From: Chloroflexota bacterium
Lineage (GTDB): Bacteria > Chloroflexota > Anaerolineae > UBA4142
Assembly: GCA_016223105.1 (NCBI GenBank)
Contig: JACRPR010000155.1
Span: 1-34,991, forward strand
Reading direction: 5' to 3'
DNA: 34,991 bases
Every line of letters begins with the position of its first letter. Position 1 is the first letter of the stretch. The translations under genes and the position numbers were made by a program. Positions 1-7,266 of the stretch are shown here, one piece after another. A model generated the notes under the pieces. It was not told the DNA's origin, made no database searches, and saw nothing but the letters and a program-made list of their open reading frames with translations.

Positions 1-2
1 GC

Positions 3-401
3 GAGGGCAAGGTCGTCAAAACGATCCCAGGTTTCATCAGCGGGATGACGAACAGCCCGGCGTTCGACACGAAACTCGCGGTGGATGGCGCGGGCAACAT
101 TTTTGCATTGACGAGTTCGACGATTTATAAATTCACCGCCGACGGAAAATACGAAAATAAATTCGGCAGTCGCGGCAACGAGCCGGGACAATTTCGTTCA
201 CCGCAAGCGATCGCGATTGATCAGCAGAGTCGCATTTACGTTGCTGATTCTGCGGGCGTCCTGGTGTTCGCGCCGGACGGTCGCTACCTCGACACACTCC
301 GCGTCGAAGGCGGCGCGCCGTCGGGAATGGTGTTCAACGACAAGAACGAATTGTTCATCGTCGCGCGTACGTTTGTGTTCAAGTACGTGTTGAGCAGGTG
401 A
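3..401 (+). CDS. NHL-repeat beta-propeller protein, C-terminal end (5' truncated)
   Basis: The reading frame is already open at the window edge and ends in TGA at 399-401, so only the last 132 residues are visible. They contain NHL/six-bladed propeller repeats: strands of the type 'IFALTSSTIYKFTADGKY' and 'IYVADSAGVLVFAPDGRYL', separated by 'GQFRSPQAIAID'. Such propellers usually bind proteins, carbohydrates or cell-wall polymers; no catalytic residue can be assigned. An ATG at 45 lies inside the frame, but the sequence upstream (EGKVVKTIPGFISG) continues the propeller pattern, so 45 is not the true start. A strong hairpin with a T-run follows directly. The family call is good; the function is unknown. 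Confidence 0.8.
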   Translation, partial: EGKVVKTIPGFISGMTNSPAFDTKLAVDGAGNIFALTSSTIYKFTADGKYENKFGSRGNEPGQFRSPQAIAIDQQSRIYVADSAGVLVFAPDGRYLDTLRVEGGAPSGMVFNDKNELFIVARTFVFKYVLSR

Positions 402-404
402 ACC

Positions 405-436
405 GTACGGCAAATTTGTAAATTTGCCGTACTTTT
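405..436 (+). terminator. Perfect 13-bp hairpin plus T-run after the NHL gene
   Basis: The arms 405-417 and 420-432 are perfect reverse complements around a two-base centre and are followed by TTTT. The palindrome lies between the NHL stop codon and the next ATG, as expected for a rho-independent terminator. It also resembles the palindromic intergenic repeats seen elsewhere in the window. Confidence 0.6.
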
Positions 437-441
437 CCAAA

Positions 442-1158
442 ATGCAACTTTTGAAATCCCTCACCGGTCGCATCCTGATCGAATCGCATCGCGGCGCGGA
501 AAAACTCGCGCCGGAAAATTCGTGGCGCGGTTTGCAGATCGCGCATCAACTCGGCGCGGATTTGATCGAAGTGGATGTGCAATCGAGCGCGGACGGCGTC
601 GCGTTTTTGCGGCATCATTACACCTTGCCCGACGGTCGCGCATGTCGCGAGGTCGCGTGGCGCGAGTTGGCGGAATTGCGAATCGGCGCTGAGCCGTTGC
701 CGCGCTTGGACGATGTGCTGGTGTGGGCGCGTGATGTGAACGCGTGTTTATCGCTCGATCTCAAAAGCGCGTTTATTCCGCAGACAACATTGACGACGGA
801 AGTTGTCCGGGTGATCGAAAAAACGCAAACCCAGGATCGTGTATTGTTGATCGCGTGGGATCACGCCGAAATCGCGCACGCGAAAAAATTGTGTCCCGCG
901 CTCAAAACGCGCGCGCTGATCCGCTGTCGTCTGCTCGATCTGCCGCGCGTGATTCACGACGCGCGCGCGGATTGCGTTTCGCTTTCGTACGATCTCATTC
1001 GCCCCGGCGATGTCGCGCAGATGCACGCGCTCGGCGTCGCAATCGCGCTTGCGGAAATGTGGCAACCCGATTTCGAATTTGCGCGCGCGTCCGGCGTGGA
1101 CATTGTAAGCTGGGGTGATCCCGGCGAAGCGCAACGAGGTCTTGGTAATGCTCAATGA
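442..1158 (+). CDS. Glycerophosphodiester phosphodiesterase family protein
   Basis: A 238-residue TIM-barrel GDPD-type protein. Family motifs are visible at the N-terminus: SHRG (H16, R17), APENS (E25, N26) and IEVDVQ (E43, D45), which supply the active site and metal ligands. The usual 'HD' after strand 3 reads HH (58-59), and the later 'ElK' motif is LDLK. The family hydrolyses glycerophosphodiesters to glycerol 3-phosphate and an alcohol; there is no signal peptide, so it should be cytosolic. I chose ATG 442; a TTG at 424 lies inside the upstream hairpin. The 3' end overlaps the methyltransferase start by 11 bases, suggesting translational coupling. Family confident; substrate and activity less so because of the HD-to-HH change. 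Confidence 0.85.
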   Translation: MQLLKSLTGRILIESHRGAEKLAPENSWRGLQIAHQLGADLIEVDVQSSADGVAFLRHHYTLPDGRACREVAWRELAELRIGAEPLPRLDDVLVWARDVNACLSLDLKSAFIPQTTLTTEVVRVIEKTQTQDRVLLIAWDHAEIAHAKKLCPALKTRALIRCRLLDLPRVIHDARADCVSLSYDLIRPGDVAQMHALGVAIALAEMWQPDFEFARASGVDIVSWGDPGEAQRGLGNAQ

Positions 1159-1969
1159 TCCAGCGTATGTGCGCGAACAATATCGCGCGAGCAATAATCT
1201 CACCGCGCGCATTGCTCTGCACGAACGCTTTAGCACTGCGCCGCGCGATTGGTTCGATTGGTATTTTGATCGGCTCGATTTGCCGATGAACGCGCGCGTG
1301 CTCGAGGTCGGCTGTGGCGTCGGCGAATTGTGGAAACACAATCGCGCGCGCATCCCGGCAACCTGGCAAATCACGCTTACCGATTTTTCGTTCGGAATGA
1401 TCGAGCAATCGCGCGCGGCGAACATCGCGACGCGCTTGGCGCAATGCGACGCGCAAAACTTGCCGTTCGAGTTTGAATGTTTCGACGCGGTGATCGCGAA
1501 TCACATGCTCTATCACGTTCCCGATATCGCGCGCGCGCTCGCGCAATTCAAGCGCGTTCTGCGACGCGGTGGAAAATTTTACGCGGCGACGAATGGCGCG
1601 ACGCATATGCGCGAGTATTTTCAACTCATCGCGGAATTTCGCGCGACCGAACCGACGTTCCCGCAATTGACGTTTACGTTAGAAAATGGCGCGGCACAAC
1701 TCGCGCACGCGTTCGCGGACGTGCGGCGATTCGATTTCGATGACGCGTTGAGCGTTACCGAAACCGAGCCGCTCGTCGCGTACGCGTTGTCCGGCGCGAT
1801 CAGTAAAGCGCTGAGTGAACGCGCGGACGCGTTGCGCGATTTTATCGCGGCGCGGATCGCGCGCGATGGCGCGATTCGGATCAAGAAATCCAGCGGATTA
1901 TTTGTCGGCGCGCAAGTTGCTCGGCGCGGGGTGGAGCGTTTGCCCCACGGCTTCTCAAAAGTCACTTGA
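1148..1969 (+). CDS. Class I SAM-dependent methyltransferase
   Basis: A 273-residue protein with a Rossmann-type methyltransferase core. Motif I is VLEVGCGVGE (51-60). It is followed by the acidic strand-2 end (ITLTDFS), 'AQCDAQNLPFE' (motif II region), 'FDAVIANHMLYHV' (motif IV) and 'ALAQFKRVLRRGGKFYAAT' (motif V), the Methyltransf_11/UbiE pattern. The first 45 residues form a helical cap. ATG 1148 overlaps the end of the phosphodiesterase gene. The substrate cannot be inferred; small molecules or quinone/lipid precursors are usual for this subfamily. Confidence 0.85.
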   Translation: MLNDPAYVREQYRASNNLTARIALHERFSTAPRDWFDWYFDRLDLPMNARVLEVGCGVGELWKHNRARIPATWQITLTDFSFGMIEQSRAANIATRLAQCDAQNLPFEFECFDAVIANHMLYHVPDIARALAQFKRVLRRGGKFYAATNGATHMREYFQLIAEFRATEPTFPQLTFTLENGAAQLAHAFADVRRFDFDDALSVTETEPLVAYALSGAISKALSERADALRDFIAARIARDGAIRIKKSSGLFVGAQVARRGVERLPHGFSKVT

Positions 1970-1983
1970 CAGGGCGATTGAAA

Positions 1984-2135
1984 CACCTGCACTAGCGTAA
2001 CCGCAGGTGCTAGTGTCGCGTCAACCCATAGCCAAAGCGACCTGCGTCGCTTGAATTCAGCCGACGACGGTCGGCTTTGCCTTGCGTTGCCGAGAATTTA
2101 CACCTGCCCTTGCGGGCGGTGCAAGGGTTCGCCCG
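1984..2135. other. Hairpin-dense spacer with an H-type pseudoknot pattern
   Basis: The 292-base gap between the methyltransferase and dodecin holds no gene but several perfect short inverted repeats. They are 1984-1990 with 2003-2009; 1990-1995 with 2010-2015 (crossing the first pair, the order expected for an H-type pseudoknot); 2035-2041 with 2046-2052; 2059-2065 with 2070-2076; and 2107-2113 with 2121-2127. Whether this is a structured RNA, a terminator region or a decayed repeat cluster cannot be decided from one sequence. Confidence 0.4.
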
Positions 2136-2171
2136 AACGCGACTTTTGAAAAGCCCCGGCGTTTGCCCCTA

Positions 2172-2200
2172 TTGCGATTCAACGAATTTTCGATTAGAAT
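2172..2200 (+). promoter_or_regulatory. Candidate sigma70 promoter for dodecin
   Basis: TTGCGA at 2172-2177 and TAGAAT at 2195-2200 are 17 bases apart, about 60 bases upstream of the dodecin ATG. Both boxes are imperfect. Confidence 0.4.
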
Positions 2201-2261
2201 AGAGTCGCGCGGAAATTGACGCGTCAAAAATTATTTCGCCCACCGGGCATGAGGAGGAGCA

Positions 2262-2477
2262 ATGGCTGACAGTGTGTACAAAGTCATCGAACTGGTTGGC
2301 AGTAGCGATGAATCGTGGGAAAAAGCCGCCGCCAACGCGATCAAGATGGCGAGCAAATCCTTGCGCGATTTGCGGATCGCCGAAGTTTTGCAATTGGATA
2401 TGCAGATCGAGGATGGCAAGATCATCACCTATCGCACCAAAGTGAAACTCTCCTTCAAGTATCACGGCGGCGAATAG
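2262..2477 (+). CDS. Dodecin family protein
   Basis: A 71-residue protein with the dodecin layout: a beta strand (VYKVIELVGSS), one long helix (SWEKAAANAIKMASKSL), then 'LRIAEVLQLDMQIEDGKI' and 'YRTKVKLSFKYHG'. Dodecins form hollow dodecamers that store flavins or coenzyme A. In the haloarchaeal protein a tryptophan in the 'WAEV' motif stacks on the flavin; here the equivalent position is Ile39 (IAEV), so classical flavin stacking is doubtful. A strong Shine-Dalgarno (GAGGAGG) precedes ATG 2262. The gene appears monocistronic, with its own promoter and a strong terminator. Confidence 0.9.
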   Translation: MADSVYKVIELVGSSDESWEKAAANAIKMASKSLRDLRIAEVLQLDMQIEDGKIITYRTKVKLSFKYHGGE

Positions 2478-2536
2478 ACGAGAGGCGCGTCGCAACGCGC
2501 CGATGAGTTTGATCCGATCCATCCAGTTGAATTGAG

Positions 2537-2580
2537 ACGCGGCGCAGTTGAAATTCCAATTTCTGCGCCGCGTTTTTTTT
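2537..2580 (+). terminator. Rho-independent terminator after dodecin
   Basis: A GC-rich stem (2538-2547 with 2563-2572, plus one further A-T pair) is followed by eight T residues. An inner AAATT/AATTT stem extends the hairpin. It separates dodecin from the BMC locus. Confidence 0.9.
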
Positions 2581-2634
2581 CCGCAACGGTGTGGAATGAA
2601 TTGCGTTTTCTGACGCATCTACTTGGCTAACTGC

Positions 2635-2662
2635 TTGACTAAATAATCGTCTGACATATAAT
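2635..2662 (+). promoter_or_regulatory. Strong sigma70 promoter opening the BMC locus
   Basis: TTGACT (2635-2640) and a perfect TATAAT (2657-2662) are 16 bases apart, 27 bases upstream of the first BMC-P gene. It is the clearest promoter of the microcompartment region and probably drives its first genes. Confidence 0.8.
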
Positions 2663-2689
2663 CAAAGCAATTCACGCGAGGAGAACCGA

Positions 2690-2983
2690 ATGTTAATCGC
2701 GCGCGTCGTCGGCGATGTGGTCGCGACGATCAAAGACGAAAAAATGGTCGGACGCAAATTATTGATCGTCCGCGAAGTTTCAACCGAAAACGAAATCGTC
2801 GGCAAGCCAGTCGTCGCGATTGATACGGTGGATGCCGGGATCGGCGATGTCGTGCTGATCGCGCAAGGCAGTTCCGCGCGCCAAACCTCCAGCACGAAAG
2901 ACACCCCAACCGATGCGGTGATTTTCGCGATTGTGGATTCGCTCGACGTGCAAGGTCAAGTTACGTTTCGCAAGGGACGTTGA
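2690..2983 (+). CDS. BMC-P vertex protein (EutN/CcmL family), copy 1
   Basis: A 97-residue pentamer-forming shell protein. The N-terminus 'MLIARVVGDVVATIKDEKM' and the signature 'DAGIGDVVLIAQGSSARQT' followed by 'AVIFAIVDSLD' are diagnostic of the EutN/CcmL family, which caps the vertices of polyhedral microcompartments. The start is supported by a GAGGAG ribosome-binding site and a strong promoter upstream. Its stop overlaps the next gene's ATG by one base. Two further copies occur at 14407 and 14791, giving three vertex paralogues as in several metabolosome loci. Confidence 0.95.
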   Translation: MLIARVVGDVVATIKDEKMVGRKLLIVREVSTENEIVGKPVVAIDTVDAGIGDVVLIAQGSSARQTSSTKDTPTDAVIFAIVDSLDVQGQVTFRKGR

Positions 2984-4107
2984 TGCCCGGCTGGACTGAT
3001 CTCGGAAATATCTGGACGACGTTCAAAGAATTGGACATTCGTCCGATTGCCGATGACGCGCAACGCGCGGTTGTGCTCGCGTTCGTCGGCGCAACCGGCG
3101 CGGGCAAAAGTACATTGATCGCGGCGTTGCGTTACGATCAACGCGCGCGCGACCAGGTCATCACGCCAACCATCGAAGCCGATCTCGAAAACGCGTCGCG
3201 CATCGAAGCCGATTTGATCGTGCTGATGCTCGACGCGACGCGCGGCGATGTTTCACTCGAAGCGAATGTCTATCGCGATTTGAAAACTGCCGGGCGCAAC
3301 CTGCTGATCTTTTACAACAAGCAAGACGCGTTGAGCGATGCGAGCATCCTCGCCAGCGCGATGCCGATGTGGTCGGGCACGCGCGTCGCGATGGGTTCCG
3401 CAATCAAGCCCGAATCGCTCGCGACCGAATTTGTTCCGCGCGTGAGCGACGCCTTGCGCGACAAACCAATCGCGCTCGCGCGGCAGTATCCATTATTTCG
3501 CAGTGCGGTCGCGCGCAATCTGATCAACGACACCGCGTTCGCGAGCGCGAGTTATGCCATCGGCACCGGCTTTGCCGAAATGATTCCCGCGCTCAACATT
3601 CCGTTCAACATCACGGATCTGATCGTCCTGACCAAAAACCAGGCGTTGATGGTGTACAAACTCGGACTCGCGCTGGGGTTGTCCACCGATTGGCGCGATC
3701 ATCTCGCAGAATTTGGCGGCGTGATTGGCGCGGGATTTTTGTGGCGGCAAGCCGCGCGTCAACTTGTCGGCTTGATCCCGATCTGGGGCATCGTGCCCAA
3801 AGTCGCGATTGCATATGCCGGGACGTACGCGGTCGGCGAAGCGATTGTGTACTGGTATCACACCGGGCGCAAAATTTCCGGCAAAGATTTGAACGAGCTG
3901 TACGCGAGCGCGATCACGCAAGGCAAAGCCGTCGCGAAAAATTTACTCGCGCGCGCGCCGCGTCCAACCTGGCGACAATTTCGCTTGCCGCGTCTTGCAT
4001 TGCCAGTGCCGCGCACAAAAATCGTTTGCGCGAATTGCGGAAAACAAAATCCGCGCGACGCGAAATTTTGTAATCAATGTGCAGCGGAGTTGAGTTCGCA
4101 TCTATGA
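2983..4107 (+). CDS. GTPase-like DUF697 membrane protein with C-terminal zinc ribbon, G3 motif missing
   Basis: A 374-residue protein coupled to the BMC-P gene by a TGATG overlap. A P-loop GATGAGKS (36-43) and a G4-like NKQD (112-115) mark a small GTPase domain. They are only 76 residues apart, against roughly 100 or more in Era/Ras-type GTPases, and no DxxG (G3) motif lies between them. The segment runs straight from a switch-I-like 'TPTIEADLENAS' into 'ADLIVLMLD'. The middle is a hydrophobic DUF697-type region ('IGTGFAEMIPALNIPFNITD', then 'LVGLIPIWGIVPKVAIAYAG'). The C-terminus is a CxxC...CxxC ribbon (CANCGKQN...CNQC). GTPases occur in other BMC loci (PduV, EutP); whether this one hydrolyses GTP is doubtful. 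Confidence 0.75.
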   Translation: MPGWTDLGNIWTTFKELDIRPIADDAQRAVVLAFVGATGAGKSTLIAALRYDQRARDQVITPTIEADLENASRIEADLIVLMLDATRGDVSLEANVYRDLKTAGRNLLIFYNKQDALSDASILASAMPMWSGTRVAMGSAIKPESLATEFVPRVSDALRDKPIALARQYPLFRSAVARNLINDTAFASASYAIGTGFAEMIPALNIPFNITDLIVLTKNQALMVYKLGLALGLSTDWRDHLAEFGGVIGAGFLWRQAARQLVGLIPIWGIVPKVAIAYAGTYAVGEAIVYWYHTGRKISGKDLNELYASAITQGKAVAKNLLARAPRPTWRQFRLPRLALPVPRTKIVCANCGKQNPRDAKFCNQCAAELSSHL

Positions 4108-4436
4108 TCGTTCCAAATGCAGACCGCGCAATTGTGGACATTCGCAAATTGCGTGATTATTGCCTTGACCCTGAACACGATGACGGCAAACACAAAGCCC
4201 GACTATTCAAAGCGGCGTTTGGAATTACTGCGAGTGATGCCGCGGATTTGCGCGATGCATTATTGCAAATTGTTAGAACGCACGACGCGAAACTTGGGCG
4301 ACGCGATGGGTACGGACAACGCTATGTCGTTGATTTTGTTTTCGAATGGCGCGGCAGACGCGCGGTAGTTCGAAGCGCGTGGATTATCGAACACGACGCT
4401 GACCCGCCACGACTCACCAGTTGCTACCCATTGTAA
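4104..4436 (+). CDS. DUF6883-like small protein
   Basis: A 110-residue soluble protein whose ATG overlaps the stop of the GTPase-like gene (ATGA). The opening 'IPNADRAIVDIRKLRDYCL'-type segment (here VPNADRAI...), then 'DPEHDDGKHKARLFKAAFGI' and a C-terminal 'YVVDFVFEWRGRRAVVRSAW' match my recollection of the DUF6883 family. Those proteins are often paired with a DUF4926 gene, as here. The function is unknown. Being embedded in a BMC operon is unusual and may reflect insertion of the pair. Confidence 0.65.
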   Translation: MIVPNADRAIVDIRKLRDYCLDPEHDDGKHKARLFKAAFGITASDAADLRDALLQIVRTHDAKLGRRDGYGQRYVVDFVFEWRGRRAVVRSAWIIEHDADPPRLTSCYPL

Positions 4437-4450
4437 AGTTTGAGGTGAAT

Positions 4451-4693
4451 ATGACCAGCGAAATAAAATTGCTTGACGTAGTCGCGCTCACAGACGACCT
4501 TCCCGAATACGGTTTGTGGCGCGGGCAAGTCGGCACCGTCGTTGAAATTCTTGCGAATGGCGCGGCGTTTGAAGTTGAATTCAGTGACCGCGATGGACGA
4601 ACTTTTGAATCACTCGGTTTACGTCCCGATCAAATTATGCTCTTACATTATGCACCGATTGCCGCGCCGCCAAGAGTAACTGTGCCAGCATAA
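4451..4693 (+). CDS. DUF4926-like small protein
   Basis: An 80-residue protein starting at ATG 4451 after a GAGGTG ribosome-binding site, 14 bases past the DUF6883-like gene. The pattern 'IKLLDVVALTDDLPEYGL', then 'RGQVGTVVEIL' and 'AFEVEFSDRDGRT' is the small beta-barrel DUF4926 fold. Such proteins sit next to DUF6883 genes and have been suspected of immunity or partner roles; nothing in the sequence proves this. A tail 'PIAAPPRVTVPA' is likely disordered. Confidence 0.65.
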   Translation: MTSEIKLLDVVALTDDLPEYGLWRGQVGTVVEILANGAAFEVEFSDRDGRTFESLGLRPDQIMLLHYAPIAAPPRVTVPA

Positions 4694-4772
4694 TCTCAAA
4701 CTCGAAATCCAAAATCCAAAATCGCAAATCGAAAATCTAATCTCCAAGTTCCAAGCTCTAATCTCAAAAACC
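4692..4772. repeat. AT-rich short-word intergenic repeat
   Basis: The spacer before the BMC-H gene is built from near-repeats of words such as AAATCCAAAATC, AAATCGAAAATC and TCCAAG. It belongs to the repeat style also seen at 14316, 14716, 22392, 23400, 31171 and 31975. No promoter is evident in it. Confidence 0.6.
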
Positions 4773-4783
4773 AGGAGGTACAA

Positions 4784-5116
4784 ATGTCCTCAGTTCCCCC
4801 CGAAATGATCGCGCTCGGCATGGTTGAGACGCGCGGTTTGATCGGTTCAATCGAAGCCGCGGACGCGATGGTCAAAGCCGCGAACGTGAAATTGATCGGC
4901 AGTGAATACATCGGCGGCGGTTTCGTAACCGTGATGGTGCGCGGCGATGTTGGCGCGGTCAAAGCCGCGACGGATGCCGGCGCCGCGGCGGCGAAACGCG
5001 TCGGCGAACTCGTGAGCGTGCACGTCATTCCGCGCCCGCATGGTGACGTCGAGACGATTTTGCCGACAATGACCAAAGGGTCGTTCGGCGGACGTAGCGG
5101 CGGCGAGAGTTCGTAA
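4784..5116 (+). CDS. BMC-H hexameric shell protein
   Basis: A 110-residue single-BMC-domain protein. The segments '[20 protein letters not shown]' and '[20 protein letters not shown]' with '[14 protein letters not shown]' are textbook BMC-H, the hexagonal facet tile. It is the only BMC-H gene in the window, so it should be the main facet component. The pore loop region reads SEYIGGGF. The C-terminal tail ([15 protein letters not shown]) is short and flexible. The start is fixed by a perfect AGGAGGT ribosome-binding site. It is followed after 24 bases by an unknown gene. Confidence 0.97.
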   Translation: MSSVPPEMIALGMVETRGLIGSIEAADAMVKAANVKLIGSEYIGGGFVTVMVRGDVGAVKAATDAGAAAAKRVGELVSVHVIPRPHGDVETILPTMTKGSFGGRSGGESS

Positions 5117-5140
5117 TCTGTAATTCGGTCGAGGTGAAAA

Positions 5141-5611
5141 ATGAAAACTGAATTGCGCCTCACCGATGAAAACACGGCACGCGACGAAAATTTTATCGCG
5201 CAGGTGCGCGCCGTGCTCGATTTGCCGGCGGATGCGCGCGTCGAGTTGCAAAACATCGCGGCGGACGCGCGCGGCGGATGGAACGTCGAGTACGCGATCA
5301 CGTTGCCCATTCAAATTCGCGGCGGCGAGTTCGGCATCGCGAACGGCGTAATCGTGGACGAGCGCGTGAGCGCGGCATTGGTGTTCGATGCGCGCGGCGC
5401 GCTCGTATCATCCCAGGTGTCGCCGGTGGATGAACGCCATTTGCGTTCGGTCAAAGATCAAATCAAGAAACTCGCCGCGACGGACCAGATTTTTTCCGCG
5501 CCGTCCGGTGAGCCAATTGATTCAACTGCATTGCGCGCCCAACGCAAACCGTGGCAAATCGTCGCCGACGAACAAGGACACAAACGACTCAAGCGCGCGT
5601 ACATCGCGTAG
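5141..5611 (+). CDS. Unknown BMC-operon protein sharing a domain with the adjacent metalloprotease
   Basis: A 156-residue soluble protein with no recognised family. Its C-terminal two thirds align almost without gaps to the C-terminal part of the next gene product. Examples are 'FGIANGVIVDERVSA' against 'YGIAAGATIDLSDAV', 'KDQIKKLAATDQIF' against 'QDHVVKLVERKRVY', 'GEPIDSTALRAQRKPW' against 'GEQVDSEKLIAEKKPY', and the ends 'KRLKRAYIA' against 'KRVRRAFIA'. It therefore looks like a free-standing copy of a domain fused to the protease. A role as adaptor, inhibitor or shared targeting domain is possible but unproven. GAGGTG precedes ATG 5141; 11 bases separate it from the protease gene. Confidence 0.7.
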   Translation: MKTELRLTDENTARDENFIAQVRAVLDLPADARVELQNIAADARGGWNVEYAITLPIQIRGGEFGIANGVIVDERVSAALVFDARGALVSSQVSPVDERHLRSVKDQIKKLAATDQIFSAPSGEPIDSTALRAQRKPWQIVADEQGHKRLKRAYIA

Positions 5612-5622
5612 GAGGGGTTACG

Positions 5623-7188
5623 ATGGCTGGGCTAGTCAATGTGTTCGTCAACGATCCGAATGCGCGTGGTCTCGGCTTGCAACAAGTTCAGCCGCCAACC
5701 GCGCCGTCGCGTTTTACGATCCCAGGTTGGAATGGCGCGGGCGGCTTGTTCAATCCCGGCACACAACAATTTCAAGCCGGGATGTTGCACGTCGTTCTCA
5801 ATCAGACCTATGTGATGTGGTCTGATTTTTTCAACGGCGATTTCGCATGGCAACCGCGCGTCAATCAATTGCCGGTCGCACCTCGCGCCGGGCAAGACCT
5901 CAACGCGTATTATGATCGCGTCGGTTTGAAATTCTTTTTCGCGAACGACCAGGTTACCGGCGCGACGCTCTACACTTGCGAAAGCGCAGATGTCGTCGCG
6001 CACGAGTGCGGGCACGCGATTCTCGACGCGCGCCACCCCGATTACTGGGATTCACTGCTCGGCGAGACCGCCGCGTTCCACGAAGCGTTCGGTGATGTGT
6101 CCGCGATTTTGATCACGCTCGCCGATCCGCGCGTGCGCGCCGCGATTCTCGCGGAAAACAACGGCGACCTTGCCAAGAGTAACGCGGTAACGCGACTCGC
6201 GGAACAACTCGCGCGCGGTTTGGCGAACAATGGATTCGCGCAAGCAGTCGTTTCGCCCGACGCGTTGCGCGACGCGGTCAACACATTCCGTTATCGCGAT
6301 CCCGATCAATTGCCCGCGCGCACGCCCGCGTCGAAACTCAGTTCCGAGTCGCACAATTTTTCGCGCGTTTTTTCCGGCGCGTTTTACAATTTGCTCGTCG
6401 TGATGTATACGCAATTGCGCCAAGCCGATCCCGCGCTCGGCGCAGATGCCGCGCTCGAGCAAGCGCGCTACGACGCGGGGCATTTGATCGCGCAAGGGTT
6501 ACTGCTCGCGCCGCGCGGTGATGCGTTATTCAAATCGATCGTTACCGCGATGTTCGCCGCCGACGCGCAAATGTTCGCGGGCAAATACTTTGGCGCGTTA
6601 CGCAAAGCATTTGTCGGTCGGCGCATCATCAAAGCGTCCGAAGCGGACGCGTTGAAAAAATCCGCGGGCGGCGGCACGCTCAAGACGAGTGCGCGCGGTA
6701 TCACCGCGATGTCTGCCGCGCCGGTCTCGGTCGAAACGATTGAACGCAAACTCGGCGCGCCACTGCCTTCGGAATTTATTCAGGCACTGCGCGAACGGCG
6801 TCAAGATTTGCGCTTGATGGACGACATCGAACGCCGCGATGCGAGTCGCGTGTTGCATTACGAATCCACGCGCACATCGGAATTGAAAGGCAAATCGTAC
6901 GGCATCGCGGCTGGTGCAACGATTGATCTCTCGGATGCGGTTGCCGTGCAACTCGCGGAAGACGGGACTGTGATCGCCGCGCAAATGCATCGCGCGGATC
7001 GCGCGTACGAAAAACGCATCCAGGATCACGTTGTCAAACTCGTCGAGCGCAAACGCGTGTATGACACGGCGGAGGGCGAGCAGGTGGATTCGGAAAAACT
7101 GATCGCGGAGAAAAAACCGTACTTTATCGCGTTCGATGCCGATGGTAGCAAACGCGTGCGCCGCGCGTTTATCGCGTGTGCAATCTAG
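5623..7188 (+). CDS. Thermolysin-like (gluzincin) metalloprotease in the BMC operon
   Basis: A 521-residue protein with no signal peptide. HECGH at 127-131 gives the HExxH zinc motif. 'ETAAFHEAFGD' (148-158) supplies the downstream zinc glutamate E154 and D158, like NEAxSD of family M4. 'SHNFSRVFSGAFYNLL' with His244 resembles the transition-state histidine region of thermolysin (HINSG...AxYL). The extracellular M4 signal/propeptide architecture is absent, so it should act in the cytosol or inside the shell. After a linker, residues from about 405 form the domain shared with the preceding gene product. The start at ATG 5623 has an excellent GGAGGGG site 11 bases past the neighbour's stop. Substrate unknown; shell or cargo processing is one idea. 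Confidence 0.8.
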   Translation: MAGLVNVFVNDPNARGLGLQQVQPPTAPSRFTIPGWNGAGGLFNPGTQQFQAGMLHVVLNQTYVMWSDFFNGDFAWQPRVNQLPVAPRAGQDLNAYYDRVGLKFFFANDQVTGATLYTCESADVVAHECGHAILDARHPDYWDSLLGETAAFHEAFGDVSAILITLADPRVRAAILAENNGDLAKSNAVTRLAEQLARGLANNGFAQAVVSPDALRDAVNTFRYRDPDQLPARTPASKLSSESHNFSRVFSGAFYNLLVVMYTQLRQADPALGADAALEQARYDAGHLIAQGLLLAPRGDALFKSIVTAMFAADAQMFAGKYFGALRKAFVGRRIIKASEADALKKSAGGGTLKTSARGITAMSAAPVSVETIERKLGAPLPSEFIQALRERRQDLRLMDDIERRDASRVLHYESTRTSELKGKSYGIAAGATIDLSDAVAVQLAEDGTVIAAQMHRADRAYEKRIQDHVVKLVERKRVYDTAEGEQVDSEKLIAEKKPYFIAFDADGSKRVRRAFIACAI

Positions 7189-7266
7189 TCACCGCTCGCC
7201 GTAGCGTTTTTCATCGGTACGCTTGATCGCGCAACGGAACGGCGTCCGTTGTCTACGGAGGATGCA

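Noticed and set aside
424-441. TTG start for the glycerophosphodiesterase
   Set aside because: It lies within the terminator hairpin; ATG 442 gives the expected family N-terminus.
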